Shown here: positions 8,292-18,043 of the stretch, in pieces
How the letters are laid out: each line of letters begins with the position of its first letter
How positions within the stretch are numbered: position 1 is the first letter of the stretch
Source of the DNA: RQOF01 sp964461135
Lineage (GTDB): Bacteria; Calditrichota; Calditrichia; RBG-13-44-9
Direction: 5' to 3'
Assembly (NCBI GenBank): GCA_964461135.1
Contig: CAYWTB010000005.1
Span: 1 to 64,000, forward strand
Length of the DNA stretch: 64,000 nt
Translations under genes and position numbers: made by a program
The notes under the pieces: generated by a model
Database searches by the model: none
Seen by the model: only the letters and a program-made list of their open reading frames with translations
What the model was told of the DNA's origin: nothing

Positions 8292-10856
8292 ATGAAACAA
8301 TCAGGAAGACCTGTTCTTTTATCATTTATTATTTTGCTTTTCATTCTTTATACGGTTGTTCTGGCCGGAGAGGTATTGTTTTATTCTACTTCGGAAACCT
8401 TGCTAAAAGATAATTCCGCCTATAGCCGTAAGAACATTTCACCCTACCGCCAGTATATTCCCCTGGCCGGGAAATTTGAATTGTTTGATCAGAATACCCA
8501 TCAGCTGTTGGGACAGATTAATATCCCCTCTATTTTTTTTGAAAAACATGCATTCACTTTCCAAAGGAAGCTGTCTCTGGCAGTAGCTCCCGGTTCCCAC
8601 TATATTCTGCATCTCGAACGGGCCAATGGATATATTTCTGTCCAGCTAAATCAGGATTCCTTATATGAACAGTCTCTGAATTTTTTAACTCAGAATATAA
8701 TCTTGCCTTCTGATATACTGACTGAGGCAGAAAATGTACTGCAGATAGGAATTTCTCCCTGGAGAATTTCCGGTGATTTATATCCGCAGTGGCTGCCGGT
8801 AAATTTACCGCGAATTAATAATGGTATTGGTGGCAATATCTTTCTGGAAAAAGTACCGCCGTGGTACATAAAGGATTTCCGGTTGAGGGTGGTGGCCGCC
8901 GGTGACAGTATTAATATTTGGGGCGGGGTGCATGTAGGCTATGCTCGTCCCGATAGTGCTGAATATACACTTGTGCTCAGGATGCGAAAGAATGATAATG
9001 AGATAGGCCTTTTTCAACTGCCCTTCAGACTCGATTCGCTTACCACAGCAGTCCTGCTTCCCCTGAATCTGCAGATTGCGGGAACGGATAAATGGTCTCC
9101 TGAAAACCCGGTGATATATACCCTGCAGGGGCAGCTCCTGAGAAATGGAACTCCGGTGGATGAATATACAGAAGATGTGGCGGTGCGCACTATTTCTGTA
9201 AAAAACAGTCATTTTTTCCTCAATCAGGAGTTGCTGGAAATTGCCGGAATAAATTATGTCTACCAGGATGAGCGCGGATTGGGCCTGTTTGATAAAAAAC
9301 TGGTAATGAAGGACCTTCTCACTATAAAAGAGAAAGGGTTTAATCTCATCCGCATAGGATATTTCCCGCAGACTCCTCAATTTTATGATCTCACTGATTC
9401 ACTGGGAATCCTTTGTCTGCAGGACCTGCCGCTGCCGCTGGTGATGCCGGGAATGTTAAGTGATACCTTGTGGCTGGGTAAATTCATCGAATATGTTCAG
9501 CATTTTCAGAACATGGCGGTTAACCATCCGTCCCTTATAGGCCTGGGAATAGGCAATTTTTACACGAGTGTGAAGCATACCTCTGCTACCACCTTGAAAT
9601 CCATTTATGATCTTTTATCGGCGAAGGGCCAGTTTCTGGTATATTCCTGTTCGTTCGATCCGGGGTCATTCTCGCCGGAATTCAACGATTTCAGCTGCCT
9701 GGATATTCTGGATAGAAACAATCCGGATAAGATCCTGGATAAATTGCGTGAAGGCTTTGCTCCCGGATATCCGATTCTGCTGTCCGCCTTTTCCAAACCC
9801 CTGTCTTATCGCATAGATTCCAGCCGGGTGACCTATGATGTTCAACAGCTGGGAGAACTGTACAGGAGGCTGAATCAGCCTGCCTGGCAGCAGAAATTTT
9901 CCGGGCAGCTTCTGCTTACCTATTCGGATTATCTGCTGGAAACCCCGTCCACCCAGGCCGGTTTACACTCATCTGAAAATTTCAATTTAAATTCCATCGG
10001 AATTTTCACACTGGACCGCACCATGAAAGAGAATGTGGACGACCTGCTGAAGCATCACTGGTCAGTCCTTCCGGCTGAATTTGAATCCGCCCCGGTTAGG
10101 GAGTTCAGTACCTATTTTTTCATCATAGTGGGGCTGCTGGACCTGTTCCTGTTTCTTTTCATTTACCGGGCTTTTGTGGAATTTCGAAAAAATATATCCA
10201 GATCTTTAAGGCGGCCGCACGGTTTTTTTGTGGAACTGATGGAAAGGCGCCTGATAAGTTTTGAGCAGAGTTTTTTTCTTATGATTATCATTTCCATTAA
10301 TGCGGCTGTCATGCTAGGTGGGATTTTTTACTTTTTCCGCAATAACCTCTTCATGGATTATTTTCTCTCCCTGTGGCTGCCTGAACCATCCCTGAAATTA
10401 TTACTCTGTAAGATTATCTGGCAGCCTCATCTGCTTTTGCCTGTGTTGACCCTGGCGGTAATTTTACTGTTTCTGGTACTGACCATCCCGATTTACCTGC
10501 TTTCTTTTTTTCGGCGGACCAGAATTCGATTTCGCCAGGCGGTTGCCGTCAGCACCTGGGCAGCAGCACCCTTTCTTTTTTTGCTGCCCTTCGGCATGTT
10601 TTTTTACAGCCTGTTGCTGGCAATGAATTCCTATTGGATTTTACTGGTTGTTCTATTATATTTTCACGTTTGGTACTCTTTGCGCTGGCTGAATGGGACG
10701 CGGGTGATGGCCACCACCTCATATCTGCGTGTTTTTATTTATGCAATGGTTTTAATTTTAGTAGTGGGAGGCGGAGTCCTGCTCTATTTGCAAAATAAAG
10801 AGAATATACTCCTTCATTTGAAGGTATGGACTCAAATGTTTTTTTATCATATTTAA
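8292..10856 (+). CDS. membrane-anchored GH2-like protein lacking catalytic glutamates
   Basis: An 854-residue protein. An N-terminal signal or anchor helix is followed by a sugar-binding jelly roll (about 60-185), an Ig-like sandwich ending in WSPENPVIYTL and a TIM-barrel-like region (about 300-600). The barrel keeps the GH2 framework: AGINYVYQDERG, KGFNLIRIGYFPQ, DSLGILCLQDLP, NHPSLIGLGIGN. The acid/base Glu expected after GN in the beta-galactosidase motif is Phe423, and the nucleophile position in PILLSAF is Ala499. Hydrolysis by the usual mechanism is therefore unlikely. About six hydrophobic helices follow (from about 607 to 833). Predicted topology is a large periplasmic GH2-like head on an inner-membrane domain, perhaps a glycan sensor or scaffold. 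GGAGG precedes the ATG, and smc follows after 22 bases. Confidence 0.8.
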   Translation: MKQSGRPVLLSFIILLFILYTVVLAGEVLFYSTSETLLKDNSAYSRKNISPYRQYIPLAGKFELFDQNTHQLLGQINIPSIFFEKHAFTFQRKLSLAVAPGSHYILHLERANGYISVQLNQDSLYEQSLNFLTQNIILPSDILTEAENVLQIGISPWRISGDLYPQWLPVNLPRINNGIGGNIFLEKVPPWYIKDFRLRVVAAGDSINIWGGVHVGYARPDSAEYTLVLRMRKNDNEIGLFQLPFRLDSLTTAVLLPLNLQIAGTDKWSPENPVIYTLQGQLLRNGTPVDEYTEDVAVRTISVKNSHFFLNQELLEIAGINYVYQDERGLGLFDKKLVMKDLLTIKEKGFNLIRIGYFPQTPQFYDLTDSLGILCLQDLPLPLVMPGMLSDTLWLGKFIEYVQHFQNMAVNHPSLIGLGIGNFYTSVKHTSATTLKSIYDLLSAKGQFLVYSCSFDPGSFSPEFNDFSCLDILDRNNPDKILDKLREGFAPGYPILLSAFSKPLSYRIDSSRVTYDVQQLGELYRRLNQPAWQQKFSGQLLLTYSDYLLETPSTQAGLHSSENFNLNSIGIFTLDRTMKENVDDLLKHHWSVLPAEFESAPVREFSTYFFIIVGLLDLFLFLFIYRAFVEFRKNISRSLRRPHGFFVELMERRLISFEQSFFLMIIISINAAVMLGGIFYFFRNNLFMDYFLSLWLPEPSLKLLLCKIIWQPHLLLPVLTLAVILLFLVLTIPIYLLSFFRRTRIRFRQAVAVSTWAAAPFLFLLPFGMFFYSLLLAMNSYWILLVVLLYFHVWYSLRWLNGTRVMATTSYLRVFIYAMVLILVVGGGVLLYLQNKENILLHLKVWTQMFFYHI

Positions 10857-10878
10857 CAGTAAGATTGTATCGGGCTGG

Positions 10879-13800
10879 ATGTATTTATCAAAATTAGAAA
10901 TTTTTGGATTCAAATCCTTTGCACGCAAAGCAAATTTCCAGTTCAACGATGGCATTACCGCCGTTATCGGTCCCAATGGGTGCGGAAAGTCAAATATTGT
11001 AGATGCCATACGCTGGGTTTTGGGCGAACAGCGCCCCTCCCTTCTCCGTCTGGACCGCATGGAAAATGTTATATTCAATGGTACGGCGGTTCGCAAACCA
11101 CTCAGTATGGTTGATGTATCTCTGCTCATTGAGAACACCAAGAATATACTTCCCTCCGTCTTTACCGAGGTAAAAATCACCCGTCGCCTGTACCGTTCGG
11201 GAGAGAGCGAATATCTGATCAATAACCGGCAGGTCAGATTGAAGGATATCATCGATCTTTTTGCAGATACCGGCATGGGTTCGGATGCCTATTCCGTAAT
11301 CGAACTGAAAATGGTGGAACAGATTCTTAGTGAAAACGCCGAGGAACGCCGCCGTCTATTTGAGGAGGCAGCAGGGATAAAGAAGTACAAATATCGCCGG
11401 AAATCAGCCATCCACAAACTGGAAACCACCGATCAGGAACTGATAAGGCTGAATGATGTGATTGGTGAGGTTCAGAAGACCGTAAATTCCCTGTCCAGAC
11501 AGGTAGGCAAGGCCCGGCGTTATCACCAGTATAAGACTGACCTCAAGCAGAATGAATTGTATAACTATCAGTTGAAGACCAAACATTATGAACAGGATCT
11601 GGGCCCCCTGGAAGAGGAGTATGCGCAGGTCCGGCAAACGCGGGAACGGTTGGGCAAAGAGGTGAATCAGGCCGAGGCAGGTATAGAAAAACATCAGGTA
11701 AAATCCATTGATCTGGAAAACCAGTTCCGGGAGGTATCCAATCGCCTGGCCCATGAAGATAATAAGGTCAGGGAAATTCAGCAACAGGTTCAGCTGAATG
11801 AACAAAAGGTGGAATCCCTCCGGCAGAATATCACCGACCGGGAGAAACAGGTTGCTGCTTTACGGGAACGTCTGGAAGAATTCCGCCGGCAGGTGGAGTC
11901 GGTTGAGAAGGAAAAAAATGAAATGTCCCGGGAGGCGAAAATCCGGGAACAAAACTATCAGAAGCAGAGCGAAATCCTGAAAGAGGCAGAGATCCAACTT
12001 TCCGGAACCCGCAAAAAATTTCAGGATTTCCGTGAAAAGAATGTTATTTACATGCAGGAAGTAAACCGGCAGCGGGATAATTATCATAAACTTACCATTG
12101 AACGGGAAAATATCCTGCAACAGCTTGAGAAACTGGCAGTTCAGAAAAAAACGGTCCGGGCGGAGATCGATACACGGCGGGGTAAAATTGTTGAAACGGA
12201 GAAAGAACTGCAGGTTTCAGCAAAAGACCTTGAAGTGAATACCGGCGAGATGGAGCGGTTGCAATCAGCCATAAGTGAAATCCGGGAAAAAGCCGAAGCT
12301 CTGGAAAACGAAAGCACAATTTTGCTGGGCAAAATTGAAAAAAATAATTCCCGCCGCGAATTTCTGCAGAGTCTCATCGAAAATTACGAAGGTTTTTCTG
12401 AAAGTGTTCAGTATATCATGTCCCAGAAAAAGAACTACCGTGGACTCATAGATATACTGGCGAATATGGTGGACACCCGGGATGAATACCGCACCGCTCT
12501 GGAAAGCTACCTGGAGGAAATTGCCAATTATCTGGTTGTGGAGGGCGTGGATACCGCCCGCGATATTTTGAGCGAAATCCGCGAAAATAAAAAGGGCCGG
12601 CTGACCCTGGTTCCTCTCTCCCTGCTGCACAATAGTTCCGATGAAAAAATTAACGCCGGGGATCTTAATGGTGAAGCAGTTTTCCTGAAGGATGTGGTAC
12701 GCTATGATAAGCGTTTTGAGAAACTTTTCGGATTCCTGTTTAACAGAATATTACTGGTGAAGGATATCGATACCGCCTTGCAGTACCGTGAGAAGCATCC
12801 TGAATTAAGGTTTCTGACCCTTGAAGGTGATTTTGTGGGAGAGTGGGGGCATATCACCGGTGGGAATACACATCATTCCATGAACCTTACCGGACGTAAA
12901 CGCCAATATGATACGGCGACCAGTGAGTCGGAAGAACTGGCCCGGAAGAAGCAGAAGCAGGAACAAAATATTAAGGAGAATCTGGACAGTCTGCAGATAT
13001 TCAGAACCAGACTGGAGGAATTCGGGGCGTTACAGAAAGAACTGTCCGGTCGATTTTCCGCTCTGGAGCAGCAGCTCCACCAGGAACAATATGAAGCCGG
13101 ACTCTGGCGGGAAAGGCTGACGGAATTGGAAAATAATATTTCTGATTTAACGCATCGAAATGATGAAGTATCCGAACAGGAATTTCATTTGTCTCCTGCA
13201 GTGCGGGAGGGAGATGAACAGCAGCAGAAATTTCAAAAGGAAGAAGACCTGATCACCCGGGAGATGGAAACTGCGGATCAAAGATACCGTCAGATTTCTC
13301 AGGAGACCCAGCAGCGTCATATAGAATTACTGGAGAAACAGAATTATTTGAAAGAACTGGGTCAGAAACTGGAATTCGTCAATGGTTCAATCCGGGAAAC
13401 GGAACAGCGGATGACCACGGCTCTCGAGGAAATTACCGGTTTCAAAACCACTGTTGAAGCGGTGCAGAATGAAATTGAATCTGCCCGGAAGGAACTGGAG
13501 GGTTTATATAAACACCGGGATGTGGTGGAAAAAGAGAAACTGGAAATTGAAAATAATTATCAGGCCCTGAAATCTTTAATCATGTCCAGGGAGGATGAGG
13601 TAAAGAAATTACACCGCCACTGGAACCAGTCTCTGGAGCGCCTGAAGGAACTGGAACTGAAAATTCAGGAAATAGAGATCAAACTCAAATCTCAGAAGGA
13701 GTTATATCTGGAGCAGTATGGGGAGGAGCTGGAACAACTGCTTGCGGAAAATCCCGTGCCGGATACCGTCCACCTGCAGGATATCCAGGATGAGCTGCTT

Positions 13801-14418
13801 AAAATCCGGCAAAAAATAGAAGCACTGGGTGAAGTCAATCCGCTGGCGGTAAAAGAGTTTGAAAAAGAAAAGGAACGATTGGATTTTCTTAAATCCCAGC
13901 AGGCGGATCTGCTGGAGGCCAGAAAAGAGTTGCTGGATACCATCAATAAGTTAAATAAAACCGCCCGAAAGCTTTTTCTGGAGACATTTGAGAAAATAAA
14001 TGAAAATTTCCGCAGTATATTCGGGAAATTTTTTGAGGGAGGAAAAGCGGAACTGCTCCTTATTGATAATGACGATCCGCTGGAATCCAATATCGATATC
14101 TCGGTTCATATAAAGGGCCGTCGCCTCACTACCCTGAATCTTTTGTCGGCGGGAGAAAAGACATTGACCGCCATTTCCCTGTTGTTCGCCATTTATTTAT
14201 ACAAACCCAGTCCGTTCTGTATTCTGGATGAAGTGGATGCACCACTGGATGATGTCAACATTGCACGCTACACCCACGCTCTGAAGGAGTTCTCCAATAA
14301 TACCCAGTTCATTCTGGTTACCCACAATAAGATGACTATGCAGGCTGCACAGTCTATGTATGGCATCACCATGGAAGAGGCAGGCGTCAGTAAAGTGGTG
14401 TCGGTGCGTTTCGATTAA
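10879..14418 (+). CDS. smc: chromosome segregation protein SMC
   Basis: A 1179-residue SMC ATPase that compacts and segregates DNA with the ScpAB kleisin complex (not in the window). The Walker A motif GPNGCGKSNI is near residue 32. Long coiled coils flank a hinge around 520-650 (VVEGVDTARDIL, GEWGHITGG). The C-terminal half carries the signature LLSAGEKTL (near 1090) and Walker B FCILDEVDAPLDD (near 1113). Length is the bacterial norm and the frame is uninterrupted. It follows the GH2-like gene closely and may share its transcript, though no functional link is evident. The Smr-domain gene downstream is separated by the repeat arrays. Confidence 0.97.
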   Translation: MYLSKLEIFGFKSFARKANFQFNDGITAVIGPNGCGKSNIVDAIRWVLGEQRPSLLRLDRMENVIFNGTAVRKPLSMVDVSLLIENTKNILPSVFTEVKITRRLYRSGESEYLINNRQVRLKDIIDLFADTGMGSDAYSVIELKMVEQILSENAEERRRLFEEAAGIKKYKYRRKSAIHKLETTDQELIRLNDVIGEVQKTVNSLSRQVGKARRYHQYKTDLKQNELYNYQLKTKHYEQDLGPLEEEYAQVRQTRERLGKEVNQAEAGIEKHQVKSIDLENQFREVSNRLAHEDNKVREIQQQVQLNEQKVESLRQNITDREKQVAALRERLEEFRRQVESVEKEKNEMSREAKIREQNYQKQSEILKEAEIQLSGTRKKFQDFREKNVIYMQEVNRQRDNYHKLTIERENILQQLEKLAVQKKTVRAEIDTRRGKIVETEKELQVSAKDLEVNTGEMERLQSAISEIREKAEALENESTILLGKIEKNNSRREFLQSLIENYEGFSESVQYIMSQKKNYRGLIDILANMVDTRDEYRTALESYLEEIANYLVVEGVDTARDILSEIRENKKGRLTLVPLSLLHNSSDEKINAGDLNGEAVFLKDVVRYDKRFEKLFGFLFNRILLVKDIDTALQYREKHPELRFLTLEGDFVGEWGHITGGNTHHSMNLTGRKRQYDTATSESEELARKKQKQEQNIKENLDSLQIFRTRLEEFGALQKELSGRFSALEQQLHQEQYEAGLWRERLTELENNISDLTHRNDEVSEQEFHLSPAVREGDEQQQKFQKEEDLITREMETADQRYRQISQETQQRHIELLEKQNYLKELGQKLEFVNGSIRETEQRMTTALEEITGFKTTVEAVQNEIESARKELEGLYKHRDVVEKEKLEIENNYQALKSLIMSREDEVKKLHRHWNQSLERLKELELKIQEIEIKLKSQKELYLEQYGEELEQLLAENPVPDTVHLQDIQDELLKIRQKIEALGEVNPLAVKEFEKEKERLDFLKSQQADLLEARKELLDTINKLNKTARKLFLETFEKINENFRSIFGKFFEGGKAELLLIDNDDPLESNIDISVHIKGRRLTTLNLLSAGEKTLTAISLLFAIYLYKPSPFCILDEVDAPLDDVNIARYTHALKEFSNNTQFILVTHNKMTMQAAQSMYGITMEEAGVSKVVSVRFD

Positions 14419-14441
14419 TTCGGACAGGTAAGCCGGAGACT

Positions 14442-14525
14442 CAAGGCTAAAGGACAAAGGCACAAGGCGAAAAGACAGGGTAAAGGGTAATGGCGAAAGG
14501 CCAAAGGCCCAAGGCTCAAGGCTTT
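14442..14525 (+). repeat. degenerate heptanucleotide array (AAGGCCA-like, about 12 units)
   Basis: Read in steps of seven from 14442, the sequence gives CAAGGCT, AAAGGAC, AAAGGCA, CAAGGCG and so on, through AGGCCAA, AGGCCCA and AGGCTCA. The purine-rich core recurs every 7 nt for about 84 nt, with decay in the middle. It begins 24 bases after the smc stop codon. Confidence 0.7.
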
Positions 14526-14569
14526 TCTTTCTTCAGGTACTATTTAATGATATACTATGTCTGTCTTGT

Positions 14570-14625
14570 CCTTAATCCTTCATCTTTAATCCTTAATCTT
14601 TCACCTTGTATTACGTATTTTGTAT
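14570..14625 (-). repeat. opposed heptanucleotide array (about 8 units)
   Basis: On the plus strand the units are CCTTAAT, CCTTCAT, CTTTAAT, CCTTAAT, CTTTCAC, CTTGTAT and so on, again with a 7-nt period. The complement is an AAGG-type heptad, so this array is inverted relative to the one at 14442-14525, with about 44 nt between them. Confidence 0.6.
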
Positions 14626-14647
14626 CACCCTGGTCAGGTCACCTAAA

Positions 14648-14932
14648 ATGGAAAAAGATATGGATCAGGTGGATTATCCCATAGACGGTACTCTGGATCT
14701 GCATACCTTTCATCCCCGCGATGTAAAGGATCTGGTTCCGGAATACATCAGTGCCTGCCTGGAGAAGGGTATCTTTCAGATACGGATTGTGCATGGTAAA
14801 GGAACCGGTACACTGCGGAGAACAGTACATTCCGTGCTGGATCGGGATTCGCGGGTAATCCGTTACCGGCACGAAGGCGGAAGTGGTGGATCTTGGGGAG
14901 CGACAGTCGTACTTTTAAAGCAACCGGATTGA
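14648..14932 (+). CDS. stand-alone Smr domain protein
   Basis: A 94-residue protein that is almost entirely a Smr (small MutS-related) domain, the nuclease or nucleic-acid-binding module found at the C-terminus of MutS2. The diagnostic motifs are LDLHTFHP near the N-terminus and HGKGTGTLR in the middle, followed by a basic helix and GSWGATVVLL. I chose the ATG at 14648. An upstream in-frame extension to 14606 only translates the flanking repeat sequence and adds no conserved residues. No MutS ATPase domain is attached. The biological target is unknown. Stand-alone Smr proteins are often DNA or RNA endonucleases. Confidence 0.85.
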   Translation: MEKDMDQVDYPIDGTLDLHTFHPRDVKDLVPEYISACLEKGIFQIRIVHGKGTGTLRRTVHSVLDRDSRVIRYRHEGGSGGSWGATVVLLKQPD

Positions 14933-15020
14933 TGCTTTCATAAAATATATAGGGTCGGGCCGGATAGTCAATATCTTTTGTCTGATCGTTCAGTTCAAAT
15001 GAAACCCTTTTTTGCAGAGT

Positions 15021-15039
15021 CCTTCTCCGCAGGAGAGGG
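15021..15039. repeat. 8-bp hairpin in the smr-pckG gap
   Basis: CCTTCTCC and GGAGAGGG pair fully (one G-U) around a GCA loop. No T-run follows on the plus strand, so it is not a convincing terminator. It may be a mobile palindromic repeat or an RNA structure. The rest of the 14933-15206 gap shows nothing I can name. Confidence 0.4.
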
Positions 15040-15206
15040 TTAGCAGAAGAAAACTTGGCTCTCTTATATTTTTTCCCGGTTGCTTTTTATCGGAATTTGA
15101 TTTTATAATATGATCCAATTACTTTTTTTATCATTTATCAGCCTGAACCGGCTTCCGGTTAGAAAGGCCTCTTTTTTCTTATTGGTATCCTGAGGAGGTT
15201 GTAAAT

Positions 15207-17087
15207 ATGCATGAGAATACTGATGGCAAACTGAAGGAAATTCTAAGTAAGCAAAATTTTTCCAAAATACGGAAAATCGGGAATCCTACTCTAAATCAAT
15301 TCATTTTGGAATACATTGAATTGTGCCAGCCGGAGACGGTCTTCGTTAGTACCGATGATAGGCAGGATATTGCCTATATCCGGAAGCGGGCCGTGGATAA
15401 CGGTGAGGAAAGCTCCCTGAGCATCGAGGGGCACACCGTTCATTTTGATAATTATCATGATCAGGCCCGGGACAAGAACCACACTGCCATATTACTTCCT
15501 GCCGGGAAACGTATTGATGATCTCATCAGTACCATGGACCGGGACGCCGGCCTGCAGGATATCCGTAAAATCCTCAAGGATATTATGAAGGGGAAAGAGT
15601 TGTATATTCGTTTTTTCTGTCTGGGACCCTCCAATTCACCTTTTTCCATTCCGGCGGTTCAGTTAACGGATTCTTCCTACATTGTTCATAGTGAAGATCT
15701 GCTTTATCGCGGAGGTTATGAGGAATTTGTACGGCAGGGACCCGCAGCCCGATTTTTTAAATTCGTTCATTCCCAGGGTGAGCTGGATGAAAGGCATACC
15801 TGCAAAAATCTGGAGCAGAGGAGGGTATATATCGATCTGGAGGAAGATATTGTTTACAGTACTAATACCCAGTACGGTGGTAATACCATCGGGCTGAAAA
15901 AACTGGCCATGCGTCTGGCTATTCACCGCGGTTCGCAGGAAGGATGGCTTACTGAGCATATGCTGGTAATGGCAATACACGGCCCCTCAAGCAGGAAAAC
16001 CTATTTCACGGGGGCGTATCCCTCCATGTGCGGTAAGACTTCCACTGCTATGCTAGAAGGGGAAACCATCGTTGGAGATGATATTGCCTACCTGCGACGC
16101 GAAAACGGATATGTGCGGGCGGTCAATGTGGAAAAAGGAATTTTCGGAATTATTATGGGTATAAATTCGGTGGATGATCCCATCCAGTGGAATGCACTGC
16201 ACTCGCCCAATGAAGTCATTTTTTCAAATATCCTGGTTACTCCTGATAAGAAGGCATACTGGAAAGGAAAGGACGGAGAAGTTCCTGCCAAAGGAAACAA
16301 TCATTCGGGGGAGTGGTGGCAGGGAAAAGTCGATCTTTCCGGGAAAGAAATTCCGACCTCCCATCCCAATGCCCGTTTTACTATTTCACTGGATGCCATG
16401 GAAAACCTGGATCCTTCTGCCCATGACCCGGAAGGTGTGAAAATTGGTGGCATTGTCTATGGTGGCCGGGATGCCGATACATCGGTGCCGCTGGAGCAGG
16501 CATTCAACTGGATCCATGGAATCGTGACCAAGGGTGCTGCCCTGGAATCCGAAACCACCGCGGCTACTCTGGGTAAATCCGGCGTGCGTCAGTTCAATCC
16601 CATGTCCAATCTGGACTTTCTGTCCATTCCGGTGGGGAAATATATCGGGGCGAACCTAAAATTTGGTAAGGACCTGCTTCACCCGCCAGCAATTTTTGCA
16701 GTAAATTATTTTTTACTGGATGAGAACCGGGAATTTCTGAATGAAAAGAATGATAAAAAAGTGTGGTTCAAATGGATGGAACAGCGGGTTAACGGCGATG
16801 TGGATGTCATTGAGACCCCCACCGGATATATTCCTCTGTATCAGGACCTGAGCTCCTTATTTAAAGGGGTGTTAAATAAACACTATTCTGAAGAAGATTA
16901 TGTCAAGCAATTTACCATCCGCATTCCGGAAAATTTACAGAAGATAGACCGGATCACTACCATTTACCATAGTATGCTGGATGTGCCGCAGACGGTATTT
17001 GATGAACTGGAGAATCAACGAAAAAGATTGTTACAGGCACAAAAAAGGCTGGGTGATTATATCAGTCCTTTCCAAGTGAAAGGATAA
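15207..17087 (+). CDS. pckG: phosphoenolpyruvate carboxykinase, GTP-type
   Basis: A 626-residue PEP carboxykinase that interconverts oxaloacetate and PEP with a nucleotide, linking the TCA cycle to gluconeogenesis. The phosphate-binding loop YPSMCGKTSTA (near 270) has the Cys-containing form of the GTP-dependent family. The metal site is GDDIAYLR. Further landmarks are GVKIGGIVYGGRDADTSVP and FNPMSNLDFLSIPVG. Length (about 600-640) and motifs favour the GTP enzyme over the roughly 530-residue ATP enzyme. Nucleotide use is inferred from family. The start is set by AGGAGG at 15193-15198, eight bases before the ATG. It is a single gene with about 190 bp before parA. Confidence 0.92.
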   Translation: MHENTDGKLKEILSKQNFSKIRKIGNPTLNQFILEYIELCQPETVFVSTDDRQDIAYIRKRAVDNGEESSLSIEGHTVHFDNYHDQARDKNHTAILLPAGKRIDDLISTMDRDAGLQDIRKILKDIMKGKELYIRFFCLGPSNSPFSIPAVQLTDSSYIVHSEDLLYRGGYEEFVRQGPAARFFKFVHSQGELDERHTCKNLEQRRVYIDLEEDIVYSTNTQYGGNTIGLKKLAMRLAIHRGSQEGWLTEHMLVMAIHGPSSRKTYFTGAYPSMCGKTSTAMLEGETIVGDDIAYLRRENGYVRAVNVEKGIFGIIMGINSVDDPIQWNALHSPNEVIFSNILVTPDKKAYWKGKDGEVPAKGNNHSGEWWQGKVDLSGKEIPTSHPNARFTISLDAMENLDPSAHDPEGVKIGGIVYGGRDADTSVPLEQAFNWIHGIVTKGAALESETTAATLGKSGVRQFNPMSNLDFLSIPVGKYIGANLKFGKDLLHPPAIFAVNYFLLDENREFLNEKNDKKVWFKWMEQRVNGDVDVIETPTGYIPLYQDLSSLFKGVLNKHYSEEDYVKQFTIRIPENLQKIDRITTIYHSMLDVPQTVFDELENQRKRLLQAQKRLGDYISPFQVKG

Positions 17088-17221
17088 TCCGGGGACTGGC
17101 GGTTATGAATGACCGGCTTTGGAAGACCTTGCGGAATTAATAATTAATTTGGACGGTACGGCTCTCCGGATTTCACGTTTCTCTTTGATAATGGAATTTA
17201 AAATTTCGTCTTTAAAAAGGC

Positions 17222-17250
17222 TTGATTTTATTTTAGAGGTCTTTTAAATT
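17222..17250 (+). promoter_or_regulatory. possible sigma70-type promoter before parA
   Basis: TTGATT and TAAATT are spaced by 17 nt and lie about 30 bases upstream of the parA ATG. Each matches the consensus at four of six positions, so this is only a suggestion. Confidence 0.3.
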
Positions 17251-17278
17251 TCATAGCTTTATTATAGCTTTCATAATC

Positions 17279-18043
17279 ATGACTAAAACACTGGCTATTG
17301 CAAATCAAAAGGGCGGTGTAGGAAAGACTACTACTGCAGTAAATCTTGCGTCCTGCCTGGCAATTGCAGAAAAAAAAACCTTGCTGATTGATATCGATCC
17401 GCAGGCGAATGCGACTTCCGGTCTGGGCATTGATACCCGTTCACTTTCTACCAGCATTTATGATGTGATTATAAATCGCGAATCAGTTGATACAGCCGTT
17501 ATCTCAACCCGGGTACCCAACCTGGACCTTATACCTTCTCATATTAATCTGGTTGGGGCGGAAGTTGAGCTGGTGCAGGTCATCGCCCGGGAACAACTGT
17601 TACGAGAAGCAGTGAAACCATTGAAAGAAAATTTTGATTATATCATTATCGATTGTCCCCCGTCGCTGGGTATTCTGACTCTCAATGCCCTCACCGCTGC
17701 CGATGGCGTTATTATCCCCATTCAATGCGAATATTATGCGCTGGAAGGTTTGAGTCAATTGTTGAATACGGTACGACTGGTGCAGAAACACCTTAATGAT
17801 CATCTGGCTATTTCAGGAGTTCTGCTTACCATGTATGACAACCGGCTGAATCTCTGTAATCAGGTGGCCGGAGAAGTGCGGAATTTTTTTAAAGACAAGG
17901 TATATGATACGGTCATTGCCCGCAATGTCAGATTAAGTGAAGCCCCGAGTTTTGGTTTACCAATACTCATGTATGACGCTACCTCCTCAGGGGCAACTAA
18001 CTATATGAAGCTTGCAGAGGAGTTGTTATCAAATGAAAACTAA
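17279..18043 (+). CDS. parA: chromosome partitioning ATPase ParA (Soj)
   Basis: A 254-residue Walker-type ATPase that positions ParB-parS complexes and helps segregate the origin. The deviant Walker A KGGVGKTT (residues 10-17), DIDPQANAT (switch I), DCPPSLGILT (Walker B) and the C-terminal EAPSFGLPI block are all intact. The short N-terminus without a helix-turn-helix marks the chromosomal Soj type rather than plasmid type Ia. No Shine-Dalgarno sequence is visible before the ATG. The stop overlaps the parB start, so the pair is translationally coupled. I found no consensus parS 16-mer in the flanking gaps. Confidence 0.96.
   Translation: MTKTLAIANQKGGVGKTTTAVNLASCLAIAEKKTLLIDIDPQANATSGLGIDTRSLSTSIYDVIINRESVDTAVISTRVPNLDLIPSHINLVGAEVELVQVIAREQLLREAVKPLKENFDYIIIDCPPSLGILTLNALTAADGVIIPIQCEYYALEGLSQLLNTVRLVQKHLNDHLAISGVLLTMYDNRLNLCNQVAGEVRNFFKDKVYDTVIARNVRLSEAPSFGLPILMYDATSSGATNYMKLAEELLSNEN

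Noticed and set aside
14490..14684. 64-codon frame over the heptad arrays
   Set aside because: It only translates the repeat arrays (NPSSLILNLSP-type peptide) and runs into the Smr gene in another frame.
17088..17278. possible parS site beside parA
   Set aside because: No TGTTTCACGTGAAACA-like 16-mer is present; TTTCACGTTTCTC near 17172 matches only one half.
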